This document shows, in pieces, positions 18,941 to 29,237 of a DNA stretch of 64,000 nucleotides; position 1 is the stretch's first letter; each line of letters opens with the position of its first letter. The stretch is from Stakelama marina. Lineage in GTDB: Bacteria > Pseudomonadota > Alphaproteobacteria > Sphingomonadales > Sphingomonadaceae. The stretch covers positions 434,001 through 498,000 of the forward strand of contig NZ_JAGRQC010000002.1 in NCBI RefSeq assembly GCF_018122655.1, in the 5' to 3' direction. Below the pieces are notes generated by a model, which worked only from the letters and a program-made list of their open reading frames with translations, did no database searches and was not told the origin of the DNA. A program made the translations under genes and the position numbers.

Positions 18941-19674
18941 GTCCGTGCTGCTCCTGCGTCGAGCGCTTCGGCTCCGTCTCGGTGAAGAAAGGCATTCGGG
19001 GCGGAACGCAGCCATTTGCGCGCCTTGGCGAGGAAAGGCGGGTTCGCGGTTCGCCCGCACGCCTCCAGCCATTTCAGCGCCTCGTCGTCGCAGCCATCGT
19101 TGCTCAGCATCCGCGCATGATTGAAACAGCCGCGAAAGTCGCCGCCGCGCGCGGCGCCGGCATAGCATTGGGCCGCCCTCGCAAGGTCGCGTTCGACGAC
19201 CCAGCCATCCTCGTAAAAGCTGCCGACATAGTTGAGCGCCTTGGCATTCCCCATGGCGGCGGCCTTTTCGAACCAGGCGAGCGCCGCCGCCTTGTCTTCG
19301 GCAACGCCCTCTCCCAGCGTCAGCGCGGTGGCATAGTTGTACATGCCCCAGTCGAGCCCGCGTTCGGCAGCGATGCGGAAGCACTCGGCCGCCCGCCGCT
19401 TGTCGACGCCGACACCCCAGCCGAGATCGTAGCAGCGTCCGACCATGTTGAGCGCCATCAGATGGCCCTGCGCCGCCGCACGGTTGAACCAGGCGAAGCC
19501 GGCACGCTGATCCGTCGCCACACCCGCTCCATCGAGCAGCATCTGCCCGAACACCGCCTGCGCTTCGGCAATCCCCGCCTCGGCCGCGTCGCGCACGAAG
19601 TCCGCGCGATCTTCGGGCGATCCGGACAGGCGGCGCGCCACCTCTTCGGCCGACATGCCCTCGACACCCGACAT
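18937..19674 (-). CDS. Sel1-like repeat (TPR-type) protein
   Basis: A 245-residue cytoplasmic repeat protein. At least four Sel1 repeats are visible, for example [41 protein letters not shown] and [17 protein letters not shown]. Such repeats mediate protein contacts. The start overlaps the receptor stop by one base and the end overlaps the piuC start. This gene order (receptor, Sel1, PiuC, PepSY) recurs in iron-uptake loci, so the protein probably has an accessory role there. No catalytic residues are apparent. Confidence 0.85.
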   Translation of the reverse strand: MSGVEGMSAEEVARRLSGSPEDRADFVRDAAEAGIAEAQAVFGQMLLDGAGVATDQRAGFAWFNRAAAQGHLMALNMVGRCYDLGWGVGVDKRRAAECFRIAAERGLDWGMYNYATALTLGEGVAEDKAAALAWFEKAAAMGNAKALNYVGSFYEDGWVVERDLARAAQCYAGAARGGDFRGCFNHARMLSNDGCDDEALKWLEACGRTANPPFLAKARKWLRSAPNAFLHRDGAEALDAGAART

Positions 19675-22076
19675 CAGTAGCGGAAGCTCAGCGTCGCGAA
19701 CGCAGACCGGCCCGGCGCGATCGCGGCGTAATGGCTGGCATAGGCCTTGGTATAATAGCGCTTGTCGGTCAGGTTCTGAACATTGACGCGCAGGTCGAAA
19801 TGCTCGTCGATGCGGTAGGAAGCGGTGAGGTCGAAGCGGGTATAGCCGGGCACCGCACGGGCAAGCCGCTTGGTGACGACCACTTCACCATTCTCGATCG
19901 TGCGCTGGTCGGCATAGCCGCCATAGACGCGCGACATATAGGTCGCACCGCCGCCGACCGAGAGCGCAGGCGTCACCTGATAGGTGGTCCACAGCGTTGC
20001 GCTGTGTTCGGGCGTGTTCGGCGAACGCTTGCCGGTGCTGGCATCGGGCGCCGACAGCGTTACCCCGCCGACGGTCGTTTCGTCATAACCGCCATTGGTG
20101 ATGATGGCGTCGAGATACGTATAGCCGCCGAACACGCTCCAATTCCTGGTTATGTTGCCATTCAGCGTGAACTCGATCCCCTGGATACGCTGGCTGCCGA
20201 TATACTGCACGAATCCGTCGGGGCCGGTGGTGCGACTATTGTCGGTTTCGGTGCGGAAACCGGCGAGTTGAAGCCGAAGGCGCTGGCCGAACAGATCCGC
20301 CTTCGCGCCGACTTCATAGCTTTTCGATTCCTCGGCGCGCAGGTCGTCGAGGCTGGCGAGCTGCTCGCGCCGACCCGACCCCACGCGGTTCCCCTCGCGC
20401 CCCTCGCCGAGCAGGCTTCCCGGCGGCGTCGTGGAGGTCGCATAGGATGCATAGAGGCTGGTGTTCGCGGTGGGTTTGAACACCAGACCCGCCTGCCAGT
20501 TGACGAACTCGTCGGTCAGCGACGTTTCCGGGCGGATACCGTCATCGTTGACCGCATCGCGCACCGTCGTTTCATACCGGTCGTAGCGAACACCGAGATT
20601 GGCGATCAGCGCCGGCGTCAGCGTGATGCTGTCGAAGCCGTATAGCGAAACGGTGTTCGCATCGGTGATGGTGGTGGTCGTCGGTTCGCGGCGCGTGATC
20701 GGCACGACGGTATCGGACGTGTCCGACGCATAATTGACCCAGGGATCATATGGGTTGGGCGCGAACGCGTCGGTACAATTGTAGCGCGCGATCCCTTCGG
20801 GCGTGCAGCGCGGATCGTTGGTGACGTTGTAGCGACCGTTTTCGGCCGACTCCCACGCGAATTCGGCGCCGCCGGCGAAGCTGTGGCGGATGCCGCCGGC
20901 ATCGAACTGCCCGTACAGGTCGATCTGGTCGATCAGGCTTTCGGTCGTGCCGAAGCGGTTGAGCGCCCGGCGGAACACCTGACCCGTTTCATAGACATTG
21001 CCCTGACTGTCGTCGGGCTGCGACCAGATATAGCGCTGGTTGGTGTGGGCATAACGCGCCGTGTTACGCAGCGTGACGCCGCCAAAGTCATGTTCGACGC
21101 GCATCGTCGCCTGGTCGATATCGGTCTTGCGGAAATCGCGGTCGACCAGACCGTAAAAAGTGTCTCGCGAAATGCTTCCGCTGCGCCCATTGGCCGCAGT
21201 GAAGTCCTCCGCCGGGAAGGTCAGCACATCGTCGCCGGGGGCGTTGTTGATCGTATAAAGATAGGGAATGCCGCCATCGGGCAGTTCGTCGGTCGAAAGG
21301 TGGTAATAGGACAGCGTGAGCTGGGTAGGCTGGCCGATCCCGACCGTAAGCGCGGGTGCCACGCCCCAGCGCTTCTGGAAGACCGCGTCGCGACCGGCGA
21401 CGTCCTGATCGTGCCACATCGCATTCAGTCGAAACGCGATATTGTCGGCGACCCGGTAATTCACATCGGCGGTCGCGCGCTTGTAATCCGCAGTGCCGTA
21501 GCTGAGCGTGCCGGCGGCGAAATTCTTCGGCTGGGGCGCCTTGGAAATGATGTTGATCGACCCGCCGGCATTGCCGCGACCGCCGAGCGTCGAATCGGAG
21601 CCGCGCACGATCTGCACCTGTTCGACGTCGAACACCTCGCGGCTTTGCGATCCGAGGTCGCGGACGCCATCGACATAGACGCTGCCCTGGCTGTCATAAC
21701 CGCGGATGAAGGGCCGGTCGCCGATGGGGTTGCCCCCCTCAGCCGCGCCGAAGGTGATACCCGGCACGGTGCGCAGCGCCTCTTCGAGCGTCGAGGAGCC
21801 GCTCTGTTCGATCACCTCGCGCGGCACCACGACGACCGAGCGCGGCGTGTTGGTGATGTCGGCGGTCGCTTTCGGCCCCGAAAGCTCGTCGTCGCGAGCG
21901 CCGGTCACGATGATGTCGTTGCGAACGTCCTGCGGATCGGGCCGCATCGCCGCTCCGGCGTCGTTCGCGGCATGGGCCGGCGCAGGCGCCGAAGCGATGA
22001 AGCCCACGCACGACAGCGCGAGATAAGCCGATGTCGTGGTTGCCGATGGCTGCGAGCGAACTGCGGAACTGGTCAC
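19674..22076 (-). CDS. TonB-dependent siderophore receptor (catecholate/Fiu-like)
   Basis: An 800-residue outer-membrane receptor for ferric siderophores. GTG 22076 is preceded by AAGGGGAAATC. A signal peptide ends PAPAHA. The plug has the siderophore-receptor signatures [36 protein letters not shown] and [11 protein letters not shown]. The barrel ends [11 protein letters not shown] with the terminal aromatic. [16 protein letters not shown] and [14 protein letters not shown] are typical. Partner genes downstream (Sel1, PiuC, PepSY) favour a catecholate xenosiderophore, as for the Fiu/PiuA group. A Fur-like site lies upstream. Confidence 0.93.
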   Translation of the reverse strand: MTSSAVRSQPSATTTSAYLALSCVGFIASAPAPAHAANDAGAAMRPDPQDVRNDIIVTGARDDELSGPKATADITNTPRSVVVVPREVIEQSGSSTLEEALRTVPGITFGAAEGGNPIGDRPFIRGYDSQGSVYVDGVRDLGSQSREVFDVEQVQIVRGSDSTLGGRGNAGGSINIISKAPQPKNFAAGTLSYGTADYKRATADVNYRVADNIAFRLNAMWHDQDVAGRDAVFQKRWGVAPALTVGIGQPTQLTLSYYHLSTDELPDGGIPYLYTINNAPGDDVLTFPAEDFTAANGRSGSISRDTFYGLVDRDFRKTDIDQATMRVEHDFGGVTLRNTARYAHTNQRYIWSQPDDSQGNVYETGQVFRRALNRFGTTESLIDQIDLYGQFDAGGIRHSFAGGAEFAWESAENGRYNVTNDPRCTPEGIARYNCTDAFAPNPYDPWVNYASDTSDTVVPITRREPTTTTITDANTVSLYGFDSITLTPALIANLGVRYDRYETTVRDAVNDDGIRPETSLTDEFVNWQAGLVFKPTANTSLYASYATSTTPPGSLLGEGREGNRVGSGRREQLASLDDLRAEESKSYEVGAKADLFGQRLRLQLAGFRTETDNSRTTGPDGFVQYIGSQRIQGIEFTLNGNITRNWSVFGGYTYLDAIITNGGYDETTVGGVTLSAPDASTGKRSPNTPEHSATLWTTYQVTPALSVGGGATYMSRVYGGYADQRTIENGEVVVTKRLARAVPGYTRFDLTASYRIDEHFDLRVNVQNLTDKRYYTKAYASHYAAIAPGRSAFATLSFRY

Positions 22077-22110
22077 GATTTCCCCTTCGATTTGTGTGAT
22101 CGGAATGTTC

Positions 22111-22160
22111 GCTATTGCGACGCGTTCGCAGAGTCAATGCTATTGCGAGTGATTTTCAAA
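22111..22160 (-). promoter_or_regulatory. Putative Fur box and direct repeat before the siderophore receptor
   Basis: On the minus strand, TGAAAATCACTCGCAATAGC resembles proteobacterial Fur boxes of the GATAATGATTCGCAAT type. The 10-mer GCTATTGCGA occurs twice on the plus strand, at 22111-22120 and 22139-22148, 28 bases apart. The site ends about 35 bases before the GTG start, where repression of the promoter would be effective. This is a pattern match by eye only. Confidence 0.5.
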
Positions 22161-22188
22161 GAAATTTGCTGCGTGCAGAAAGCCCCGC

Positions 22189-22207
22189 CCCCGCCTGTGC
22201 GGCGGGG
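22189..22207 (-). terminator. Possible terminator after the cobT-RHH pair
   Basis: On the minus strand CCCCGCC-GCACA-GGCGGGG forms a 7-bp GC hairpin, followed by GCGGGGCTTTCT. The T tract is short. It lies between the RHH gene and the siderophore receptor and would insulate them. Confidence 0.45.
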
Positions 22208-22252
22208 TGCGAGGTGGGGCGGCGATGTTGCGAAGTTTTTTTGCGCCGCGCG

Positions 22253-22504
22253 CTAGTCGTGCAGTCGCTCGGCCATTAGCCAGCTACGGATCGCGCTCGC
22301 CAGATTAGGCGGAAGGTCAGCCATGATCCGCAACGCGTCGATCTCGGCGATCAGCGCGTTGAGCGGCAGGTCGCGGCGGGCAGCCGCGGTTTCCAGCGCT
22401 TGCCAGAAAAGCGGTTCGAGGCTGATCGAGGTTTCGTGTCCCGCGATGGTCACCGATCGTTTCACCGGCCCCACAAAGCCGCCGGGCGGCGGTACGACCG
22501 TCAT
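22253..22504 (-). CDS. Ribbon-helix-helix domain protein
   Basis: An 83-residue protein whose sequence [20 protein letters not shown] followed by [24 protein letters not shown] fits the RHH_4 family of alphaproteobacteria, a putative DNA-binding fold. The ATG overlaps the cobT stop (ATGA), so it is coupled to cobT. Whether it regulates cobT is not known. The C-terminal segment ([17 protein letters not shown]) is helical. Confidence 0.8.
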   Translation of the reverse strand: MTVVPPPGGFVGPVKRSVTIAGHETSISLEPLFWQALETAAARRDLPLNALIAEIDALRIMADLPPNLASAIRSWLMAERLHD

Positions 22505-24339
22505 TCCTCGTCGTCGAACAACGCGGCGAGCTGTTCGATCATCGTGCCGGCAAGCTGCTCGACATCCATGATCGTGACCGCGCGATTATAGTAGCGCGTG
22601 ACGTCGTGGCCGATCCCGATCGCGGCAAGCTGGACCGGCGAGCGCTGTTCGATCCAGCCGATCACCTGGCGCAGATGGCGTTCGAGATAGCTTCCCGAAT
22701 TGACGCTGAGCGTCGAATCATCGACCGGCGCACCATCGGAAATGACCATCAGCACCTTGCGGTCCTCGGGCCGGGCGATCAGGCGACTATGCGCCCAGAG
22801 CAGCGCCTCGCCATCGATATTTTCCTTGAGCAGCCCCTCGCGCATCATCAGCCCGAGCGACTTCTTGGCCCGGCGCCATGGCTCGTCGGCCTGTTTGTAG
22901 ATGATGTGGCGGATATCGTTGAGCCGCCCCGGCTGGTGCGGACGGCCATTCTGAAGCCATTCCTCGCGCGATTGCCCGCCCTTCCACGCTCGCGTGGTAA
23001 AGCCGAGAATCTCGACCTTCACGCCGACGCGTTCGAGCGTGCGGGCAAGGATGTCGGCGCTGATCGCGGCGATCGAGATGGGCCGCCCGCGCATCGACCC
23101 CGAATTGTCGATCAACAGCGTGACGACGGTGTCGCGAAACTCGGTCTCGCGCTCGACCTTGTAGCTGAGCGACTGCATCGGATTGACGACGACACGCGCC
23201 AGCCGCGCGGCGTCGAGCATCCCTTCTTCCTGATCGAAGTCCCACGACCGCGACTGCTGCGCCATCAGCCGCCGTTGCAGGCGGTTGGCGAGCTTTGTCA
23301 CCACGCCCTGCAGATGGACGAGTTGCTGGTCGAGATAGGAGCGCAGCCGTTCAAGCTCCTCGTCGTCGCACAACTCGGTCGCGGCGATGATCTCGTCGAA
23401 CTGCGTGGTGAAGGGCTTGTATTCGAATTGCGGCGGCAGATCGGACCAGGGACGGTTCGGCCGGACGGGCATCATGCCCTCCTCGCCATCGTCGCCCGGC
23501 TCGCCATCGGCGTCGTCGAACGACTGTTCGCTTTCGGCCTGTTCCTCGCCCTCGCCTTCGCCCTCGTCGCGGTCCTCGCCGCGCGCCTCTACATCGCCTT
23601 CGCCCTGCTCGCCGGCCTGTTCGTCGCCTTCCTCACCTTCGTCTTCGCCCTGATCCTCGGTGCCCTCATCGTCGCTGCCGCCTTCGTCATCCTCATCGGG
23701 CAATACTTCGCCCTCGGTCAGGTCGAGGTCTTCGAGCATGTGCGAGACGAGCCGGGCAAAGGCATCCTGGTCGTCGATGGCGAGGCCGAGCGCGTCGAGA
23801 TCCTTGCCCGCCTTGTCCTCGATCCAGTCGCGCACCAGCGCCATGCCTGCCGCCGCCGAGGACGGCGCCTGCTTGCCGGTGAGCCGTTCGCGCACCATCA
23901 GTTGCACCGCGGTCGAGAGCGGCACTTCGTCCTTCGAGCGTGCGCGCGCGATCGGATCGGACTTCAGCCGCGCATGAAGCGCCTGGTCGAGATTGGCCGA
24001 TACGCCTTCATATCCGCGCGATCCCAGCGCCTCGATCCGCGCCGTCTCCACCGCGTCGAACACCGCGCGCGCCACCGCCTCGCGCGGGGCGGCGCGATTA
24101 TGCTTGGCGCTGTCATGGTGCTTCAGCCGAAGCGCGAAGCCGTCGGCGAAGCCGCGCGCCTGCGCCACCTCGTCGGCGGGCAGCGTGCGCGACGGCATCG
24201 GCACCTTGATATTGCGCCCCGATTGCGAGGGCGCGTCGGCGGTGAAGGCAAGCTCCACCTCGCTGTCGTCGGCCATGACGCGCGCCGCGCCGCCAAGCAC
24301 CGCCTTGAATGCGTCGAGAGAAGAACGTTCGGCCATCAT
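22501..24339 (-). CDS. cobT: Cobaltochelatase subunit CobT (VWA domain)
   Basis: CobT, with CobS, forms the AAA+/VWA chaperone-like complex that drives cobalt insertion by CobN in aerobic B12 synthesis. From ATG 24339 it has 612 residues. An N-terminal helical domain is followed by a long Asp/Glu/Gly/Gln tract (about 215-300), usual for CobT. A C-terminal VWA domain carries the MIDAS motif DNSGSM near residue 405 and [11 protein letters not shown] later. A second ATG at 24336 is also possible. cobS lies 1.8 kb away on the same strand, on the far side of an oppositely oriented chemoreceptor gene. CobN is not in this window. Confidence 0.93.
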   Translation of the reverse strand: MMAERSSLDAFKAVLGGAARVMADDSEVELAFTADAPSQSGRNIKVPMPSRTLPADEVAQARGFADGFALRLKHHDSAKHNRAAPREAVARAVFDAVETARIEALGSRGYEGVSANLDQALHARLKSDPIARARSKDEVPLSTAVQLMVRERLTGKQAPSSAAAGMALVRDWIEDKAGKDLDALGLAIDDQDAFARLVSHMLEDLDLTEGEVLPDEDDEGGSDDEGTEDQGEDEGEEGDEQAGEQGEGDVEARGEDRDEGEGEGEEQAESEQSFDDADGEPGDDGEEGMMPVRPNRPWSDLPPQFEYKPFTTQFDEIIAATELCDDEELERLRSYLDQQLVHLQGVVTKLANRLQRRLMAQQSRSWDFDQEEGMLDAARLARVVVNPMQSLSYKVERETEFRDTVVTLLIDNSGSMRGRPISIAAISADILARTLERVGVKVEILGFTTRAWKGGQSREEWLQNGRPHQPGRLNDIRHIIYKQADEPWRRAKKSLGLMMREGLLKENIDGEALLWAHSRLIARPEDRKVLMVISDGAPVDDSTLSVNSGSYLERHLRQVIGWIEQRSPVQLAAIGIGHDVTRYYNRAVTIMDVEQLAGTMIEQLAALFDDEE

Positions 24340-24449
24340 CCGACATCTGGCCTTACCGGGCCGGTAAATCAATGGCGCCCGGCGCCGCGGCGCAGGCGCG
24401 CCACCGATGGATAATGGTTCGTTAAACATCTTCTGCGCAGAATTGCGGA

Positions 24450-26120
24450 ATGACTGTCACCGCAAGAATGGCAGCGGATAGGGGGACGGTCGCGCCGGAA
24501 GCGGCGCGATTGCACAAACGGTTCCGCAAGGCGCGGCGCAAGCTGCGTATCGTGCTCGGGCTCGGCAAGGGCCGCGAAGCGCTGCCGCTCGCGCTCGTCG
24601 CCGAACAGGCCAGGGCCGCACGATCGAGCTACCCGCTGACCTTCGCGATCAGCATCGTCGTTCTCGCCGGGCTGGTCTGGGGCCTGTCGGATGCGCCGGA
24701 CGTGCATCGGCTGGTGCTCGCGTGCATCGTGCAGGTCGGCGCGTCGCTGGTCAGCCTGTGGCACTGGCAGCGCGACCGCGCGCGCGGCTGGAAAATCGAC
24801 AACGGACGCAAGCGCGTCATCGAACTCACCGTCATGTCCGCGGCGATCTCGCTGTCATGGAGCATCGTGCTGGTGACCGCGCTCGACGTGGCGACGCCCG
24901 ATGAAAAACTGTTCGTGATGTGCGTCCTGACCGGCGTCATCTGTGTCGGCGCGCTGTCGATGGCGACGGTGCCGCTCGCCAGTTTCGCCTTCATGGGCGT
25001 GTCCGCGGGCGCGGTCAGCATTCTCATCACCGTAACCCATTCGCTGCCGGCGCAGACCTTCATGGTGCTGGTGGTTTTCATGATCCTGCTGGGACGCAGC
25101 ATCTTTGCGCAATCAGCGATGTTCGTCGATCAACACCGGGCATCGCGCGAGCTATCCGCCGCCGCGGTCGAGCAGGAGGCGCTCGCCTTCGAGGCGAAAC
25201 AGGCGACCGCCCGAACCGCCTTTGCCGAAGAACAGGCACGCAACGAGGAACGTACCCGCGCGCTCGAAAAACAGCGTGCCGAAATGATGGCGCTTGCCGA
25301 TCGGTTCGATCGGTCGGTGATGGAGGCGGTGACGCACCTTGGCACCGCAGCCGGAAGCAACAGCGACGCCGCCGACAGGCTCGAACAGATCAGCGGCGTT
25401 TCGTCGCAACAGGTCGAAGTCGTATCGCGCCATGTGCAACAGGCAAGCGAAGCGGCGGCGATGCTCCTCACCACCGCGAACGAACTGTCAGGGTCGGTCG
25501 CCGCGGTGACCGAAAGGGTCGACCGCCAGACCAGCCTTGCCGACGCGGCCGAAACAGCCTCGTCGGAAAGCGAAGACGCGATCTACGCGCTGGTCAGCCA
25601 TGCGGGTGAGATCGGCAAGATCGTCGATGTCATCGCAGACGTGACGCAGCAGACCAACATGCTCGCGCTCAACGCGTCGATCGAGGCGGCACGCGCCGGA
25701 GAGGCCGGGCGCGGCTTCGCCATCGTCGCGAACGAGGTCAAGTCACTCGCCGGGCAGACGCACCATGCCGCGGAGGAAATCCGCGGACAGATCGGCGAAA
25801 TGCAGAATTTCGTCGCCGCCGTCGCCGCGACGATAGAGAAGATTTCAGAGCAGGTCCGATCGGTCGCGGCGATCGCCGTGGAGATCAACGAATCGATCGC
25901 CGATCAGGCGGGTGTCGCCGCCGCGATCGACCGCGCGGCGCACATCGTCAGCGAAGGCACCGAGGATCTTCGCCAGGGCGTGGATACGGCGACCGAAGCG
26001 ACCGCAGAATCGACGCGCCTGACACGCGAAATGTCGGGGTCTACCGACGCGCTGATGGCACAGGCGAAGCGTCTGGCGTCGGAAACCGAGCGCTTCCTCG
26101 CCGAACTTCGCGCCGCCTGA
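24450..26120 (+). CDS. Methyl-accepting chemotaxis-type protein
   Basis: A 556-residue membrane protein. Residues about 60-215 form several hydrophobic segments ([50 protein letters not shown]). A short coiled coil (about 230-290) follows, then the cytoplasmic signalling domain with the hairpin-tip-like [32 protein letters not shown] sequence split over about 410-440. No periplasmic ligand domain and no clear HAMP domain are present, so sensing may occur in the membrane. It is transcribed opposite to cobT and converges on cobS. No che genes are nearby. Confidence 0.88.
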   Translation: MTVTARMAADRGTVAPEAARLHKRFRKARRKLRIVLGLGKGREALPLALVAEQARAARSSYPLTFAISIVVLAGLVWGLSDAPDVHRLVLACIVQVGASLVSLWHWQRDRARGWKIDNGRKRVIELTVMSAAISLSWSIVLVTALDVATPDEKLFVMCVLTGVICVGALSMATVPLASFAFMGVSAGAVSILITVTHSLPAQTFMVLVVFMILLGRSIFAQSAMFVDQHRASRELSAAAVEQEALAFEAKQATARTAFAEEQARNEERTRALEKQRAEMMALADRFDRSVMEAVTHLGTAAGSNSDAADRLEQISGVSSQQVEVVSRHVQQASEAAAMLLTTANELSGSVAAVTERVDRQTSLADAAETASSESEDAIYALVSHAGEIGKIVDVIADVTQQTNMLALNASIEAARAGEAGRGFAIVANEVKSLAGQTHHAAEEIRGQIGEMQNFVAAVAATIEKISEQVRSVAAIAVEINESIADQAGVAAAIDRAAHIVSEGTEDLRQGVDTATEATAESTRLTREMSGSTDALMAQAKRLASETERFLAELRAA

Positions 26121-27128
26121 TCAGTCGGCGCGCTTGACCGCGCTTTCGGGCAGGTCCTCGCCGAACACACGCTGGTAATATTCGGCGACCAGCGGCCGCT
26201 CCGCCTCGTCGCATTTGTTGAGGAACGACAGGCGGAAGGCGAAGCCGATCGAGTCGAAGATCAGCGCGTTCTGCGCCCAGGTGATGACGGTGCGCGGGCT
26301 CATCACGGTCGAGATGTCGCCGCCGACGAACCCCTTGCGCGTAAGGTCGGCAACACGGACCATCTTTTCGACGACTTCCTTGCCCTCCGGCTTGTCGTAT
26401 TCGCCCGACTTGGCGAGCACGATCTGCGCCTCGGTCGCCGCCGGCAGATAGTTGAGCGCGACGACGATGTTCCAGCGGTCCATCTGGCCCTGGTTGATCT
26501 GCTGCGTGCCGTGATACAGTCCGCTCGTATCGCCCAGGCCGACGGTATTCGCCGTCGCGAACAGCCGGAACCACGGGTTCGGACGGATGACCCGGTTCTG
26601 GTCGAGCAGCGTCAGCTTGCCCTCCGTTTCCAGCACGCGCTGGATGACGAACATCACGTCCGGTCGCCCGGCGTCATATTCGTCGAACACGAGCGCGGTC
26701 GGCGTCTGCAGCGCCCAGGGGAGCAGGCCCTCGCGAAACTCGGTGACCTGCTGCCCGTCCTTCAGCACGATGGCGTCGCGGCCGATCAGATCGATGCGGC
26801 TGATATGCGCGTCGAGATTGATCCGCACGCACGGCCAGTTGAGCCGCGCCGCCACCTGCTCGATATGCGTCGACTTGCCGGTGCCGTGATAGCCGTGGAT
26901 CATGACACGGCGGTTGTGCGCAAAGCCCGCAAGGATCGCCATCGTCGTATCGGGATCGAACACATAGGCCGGGTCGAGATCGGGAACGCGTTCATCGGCT
27001 TCGCTGAACGCCGGGCATTCCATGTCCGAATCGATGCCGAACACGTCGCGCACCTTCACCATCTTGTCGGGCGCTTCGAGCACCGTGGTCTCGCGGCTGT
27101 CGGGCATGGTGTTGGGAATGTCGGCCAT
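26121..27128 (-). CDS. cobS: Cobaltochelatase subunit CobS (AAA+ ATPase)
   Basis: A 335-residue MoxR-type AAA+ ATPase that partners CobT in cobalt chelation for B12. Walker A is GYHGTGKST (residues 79-87), Walker B is [11 protein letters not shown] near 145, and sensor-1 is [14 protein letters not shown]. The N-terminus ([24 protein letters not shown]) is the CobS-specific lead. It converges with the chemoreceptor; the two stop codons are adjacent. The length is normal for CobS. Confidence 0.94.
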   Translation of the reverse strand: MADIPNTMPDSRETTVLEAPDKMVKVRDVFGIDSDMECPAFSEADERVPDLDPAYVFDPDTTMAILAGFAHNRRVMIHGYHGTGKSTHIEQVAARLNWPCVRINLDAHISRIDLIGRDAIVLKDGQQVTEFREGLLPWALQTPTALVFDEYDAGRPDVMFVIQRVLETEGKLTLLDQNRVIRPNPWFRLFATANTVGLGDTSGLYHGTQQINQGQMDRWNIVVALNYLPAATEAQIVLAKSGEYDKPEGKEVVEKMVRVADLTRKGFVGGDISTVMSPRTVITWAQNALIFDSIGFAFRLSFLNKCDEAERPLVAEYYQRVFGEDLPESAVKRAD

Positions 27129-27282
27129 GATGCTTCCTGGTCGTGGGGCGCGGGCAGCTATCCCCGCGCAGTCGGTCTGAAACTGTCTGCCCCATCACTT
27201 AGGGCGAGCGCGGCATGGGGCAAGGGTAAAACGCGCGGCGCGGCCACCCGCGCCATGCGCGCCGCCCGCACGCGCCCGGTCG

Positions 27283-27975
27283 CTAGTCCACCTTCGACGG
27301 CAGGGCGAACAGCGCGGTGAAGCGCTCGGCAGCTTCGCGGTCCCCCGACACCGTGATTGCGCCCTGAGCCTCGAGCGGCGCCAGCGGATGCTTGCCATAG
27401 ATCACCCGGATCAGCGCATTCGGCGAGCCTTCCAAGACGAATTCGGTATTTTCGACGGGCGCGCGCTCGACGTGCATCGCGCCGCCGGATATGCGCGCGA
27501 CAAAGGCATCGTCGCCGAACCGGAACCCCGCCACGATGGCCAAGTCGCGCGCCGCCTGCCGATCGATCAATGCGCGCATCGACATCATCAGCGACGCCGG
27601 AGACAGCGGCAGCGACGGATCGTGCCGCCGCGATCGCAACGCCCAGCGCACCATCGCGTCGAAGATCGGGACACTTTCATATCCCCATTCGGTGAGCGCA
27701 TAGACGCCGACCGATGCCGGCGGCGGCAACACCTGACGTTCGACGATTCCGGCAGCGATCATCCCCTCGAGCCGCTGCGTCAGCACATTCGCGCTGATCC
27801 CGGTCAATTGTTCACGGATCTGCCCGAACCTGCGCGGTCCGAACATCAGTTCGCGCACCACCAACAGCGCCCAGCGTTCGCCGACAAGATCGAGCGCGAG
27901 CGCGGTTCCGCATGCATCGTCATATCTGCGCTTCGCCGGAGCATCATTCACGCTAGTTACTTTTTCTAACCCCAT
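27283..27975 (-). CDS. HxlR-family transcriptional regulator with C-terminal SCP2-like domain
   Basis: A 230-residue regulator. The winged-helix HxlR domain covers about 10-115: CGTALALDLVGERWALLVVRELMFGPRRFGQI then LTQRLEGMIAAGIVER and YALTEWG. The second half (ALIDRQAARDLAIVAGFRFGD onward) resembles the SCP2/sterol-binding-like extension found in some HxlR members and may bind a hydrophobic effector. It faces the glyoxalase/GST/reductase operon, so control of that operon is likely. The ATG lies between two copies of a repeated AT-rich motif; GTG 27951 is an alternative start. Confidence 0.87.
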   Translation of the reverse strand: MGLEKVTSVNDAPAKRRYDDACGTALALDLVGERWALLVVRELMFGPRRFGQIREQLTGISANVLTQRLEGMIAAGIVERQVLPPPASVGVYALTEWGYESVPIFDAMVRWALRSRRHDPSLPLSPASLMMSMRALIDRQAARDLAIVAGFRFGDDAFVARISGGAMHVERAPVENTEFVLEGSPNALIRVIYGKHPLAPLEAQGAITVSGDREAAERFTALFALPSKVD

Positions 27976-27991
27976 AGTTGCTTTTTATAAT
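27955..27991. promoter_or_regulatory. Tandem AGTTRCTTTTT motifs, candidate HxlR operator
   Basis: AGTTACTTTTT (27955-27965) is repeated as AGTTGCTTTTT (27976-27986) with a 21-bp period, about two helix turns. The first copy also forms the inverted repeat GTTA-N7-TAAC (27956-27970 region), the same geometry as known HxlR-type sites with a 7-base spacer. It lies at the divergent start of the regulator gene and its putative target operon. Confidence 0.45.
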
Positions 27992-28044
27992 CATCAGGCG
28001 CACGATCCACAAGCCGGCGAGTCGCCGGCAACAGGAGAGACACG

Positions 28045-28161
28045 ATGACGCCGCTGATTTTCGTGAACCTGCCGATAGCCGATCTTGCCAGGGCGACGCG
28101 CTTCTACGCAGCGCTCGGCCGCACCAGAAACCCGCAATTCAGCAACGACCAGGCCGCCTGA
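28045..28161 (+). pseudogene. Truncated glyoxalase/VOC protein stub (38 codons)
   Basis: ATG 28045 has a good ribosome site (AGGAGAG). It encodes MTPLIFVNLPIADLARATRFY, the first beta-alpha unit of a VOC-fold protein, then NPQFSNDQAA and a TGA. Intact relatives run to roughly 120-130 residues. Reading past the TGA gives no VOC sequence, so the rest was deleted rather than lost to a point mutation. The GST gene begins 25 bases later. The stub may now act mainly as a leader for that gene. Confidence 0.65.
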
Positions 28162-28185
28162 TCAGCGCGCGCAGGGAGAGGTGCG

Positions 28186-28857
28186 ATGCCCGTCGATCCG
28201 AACGCCGCAGCCGAAATCGTCGCGTTCGAATGGGTCCCCGACTTCGCCAGGACCTATGTCCGCGACGTTCGGGTCCGATGGGCGCTCGAGGAAGCCGGAA
28301 TCCCGTATCGCACCCGACTGATCAGCGCGCTCGAACGGCCGCGAGCCTATTTCGAGGAACAGCCGTTCGGACAGGTCCCCGCATTTCGCGACGGCACCGT
28401 CGAAATATTCGAGAGCGGCGCGATCGTGCTATATATCGGCGAGGACTCGGAAAGGCTGTTGCCGCGCGATGCCGCCGCACGCGCCCGGGCGGTCACATGG
28501 GTGATCGCTTCGCTCAACAGCGTCGAGCCATTTTTGATGGAGCTCGTCGTGATCGACCAGTTCTGCAAGGGCGAAGAATGGACGCAAGCGCGCCGGCCCG
28601 CGGTGGTCGAGACGATCCGCACGCGGCTCGGTCGGCTGTCCGACGCGCTTGGCGGACGCGACTATCTCGAGCGCGAGTTCACCGCCGGTGACCTGATGAT
28701 GGCATCGGTGCTGCGTAACCTCGATCATACCGAACTGCTCGCCGAATTTCCCAATCTAGCTGCATATCAGAAGCGCTGCCTCGGCCGATCCGCCTACCAG
28801 GCGGCGGTCGCGGCGCAGTGCGCCGATTTCAAAAAAGACGCTCCCATTTCCGCCTGA
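28186..28857 (+). CDS. Glutathione S-transferase family protein
   Basis: A 223-residue cytosolic GST. The thioredoxin-like N-terminal domain contains RVRWALEEAGIPYRTR, FGQVPAFRDGTVEIFESGAIVLYIG (split around the cis-Pro and the ES glutathione contact). The all-helical C-terminal domain includes FTAGDLMMASVLRNL, the N-capping-box region. GGGAGAGG precedes the ATG. It is the first intact gene of the operon controlled in all likelihood by the divergent HxlR regulator. It probably conjugates or reduces electrophiles; the substrate is unknown. Confidence 0.88.
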   Translation: MPVDPNAAAEIVAFEWVPDFARTYVRDVRVRWALEEAGIPYRTRLISALERPRAYFEEQPFGQVPAFRDGTVEIFESGAIVLYIGEDSERLLPRDAAARARAVTWVIASLNSVEPFLMELVVIDQFCKGEEWTQARRPAVVETIRTRLGRLSDALGGRDYLEREFTAGDLMMASVLRNLDHTELLAEFPNLAAYQKRCLGRSAYQAAVAAQCADFKKDAPISA

Positions 28858-28869
28858 AGGAGAATTGCA

Positions 28870-29226
28870 ATGACCTATGTCGATGGGTTTGTCCTGCCGG
28901 TGCCGCATGACAAGAAGGATCCGTACAAGCAGATGGCGGCGAAGGCGCTTCCGATCTTCAAGGAACACGGCGTACTCCAGCTTGTCGAATGCTGGGGCGA
29001 CGATCTGAAGCACGGCGAGACCACCGATTTCTACCGCGCGGTCAAGGCCGAGCAGAACGAGAATGTCGTCTTTTCGTGGATGACCTGGGAATCGAAGGAA
29101 GCGCGCGACGCCGGTTGGGAAAAGATGATGGCCGACGACCGGATGAAGCCCGACGGCGACATGCCCTTCGACGGCAAGCGCATGTTCTTCGGTGGATTTT
29201 CCGTGCTGGTCGACAGCGAAAACTGA
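28870..29226 (+). CDS. DUF1428 family protein
   Basis: A 118-residue member of the DUF1428 (YbaA-like) family, a dimeric alpha/beta-barrel-type fold without assigned function. Typical segments are MTYVDGFVLPVPHDKKD, QLVECWGDDL, TWESKEARDAGWEKMM and PFDGKRMFFGGF. It is twelve bases after the GST gene with ribosome site AAGGAGA, in the same operon. In other genomes the family appears beside glyoxalase-type and stress genes, which fits the setting here. Confidence 0.9.
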   Translation: MTYVDGFVLPVPHDKKDPYKQMAAKALPIFKEHGVLQLVECWGDDLKHGETTDFYRAVKAEQNENVVFSWMTWESKEARDAGWEKMMADDRMKPDGDMPFDGKRMFFGGFSVLVDSEN

Positions 29227-29237
29227 GGAGAAGAGCG

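Noticed and set aside
22606..24414. 602-codon plus-strand frame opposite cobT
   Set aside because: The apparent hydrophobic stretch is the complement of the acidic CobT tract, not a membrane protein.
28989..29237. In-frame extension of the two-domain VOC gene to 28989
   Set aside because: It overlaps the conserved DUF1428 gene; ATG 29238 has its own AGGAGAAG ribosome site.
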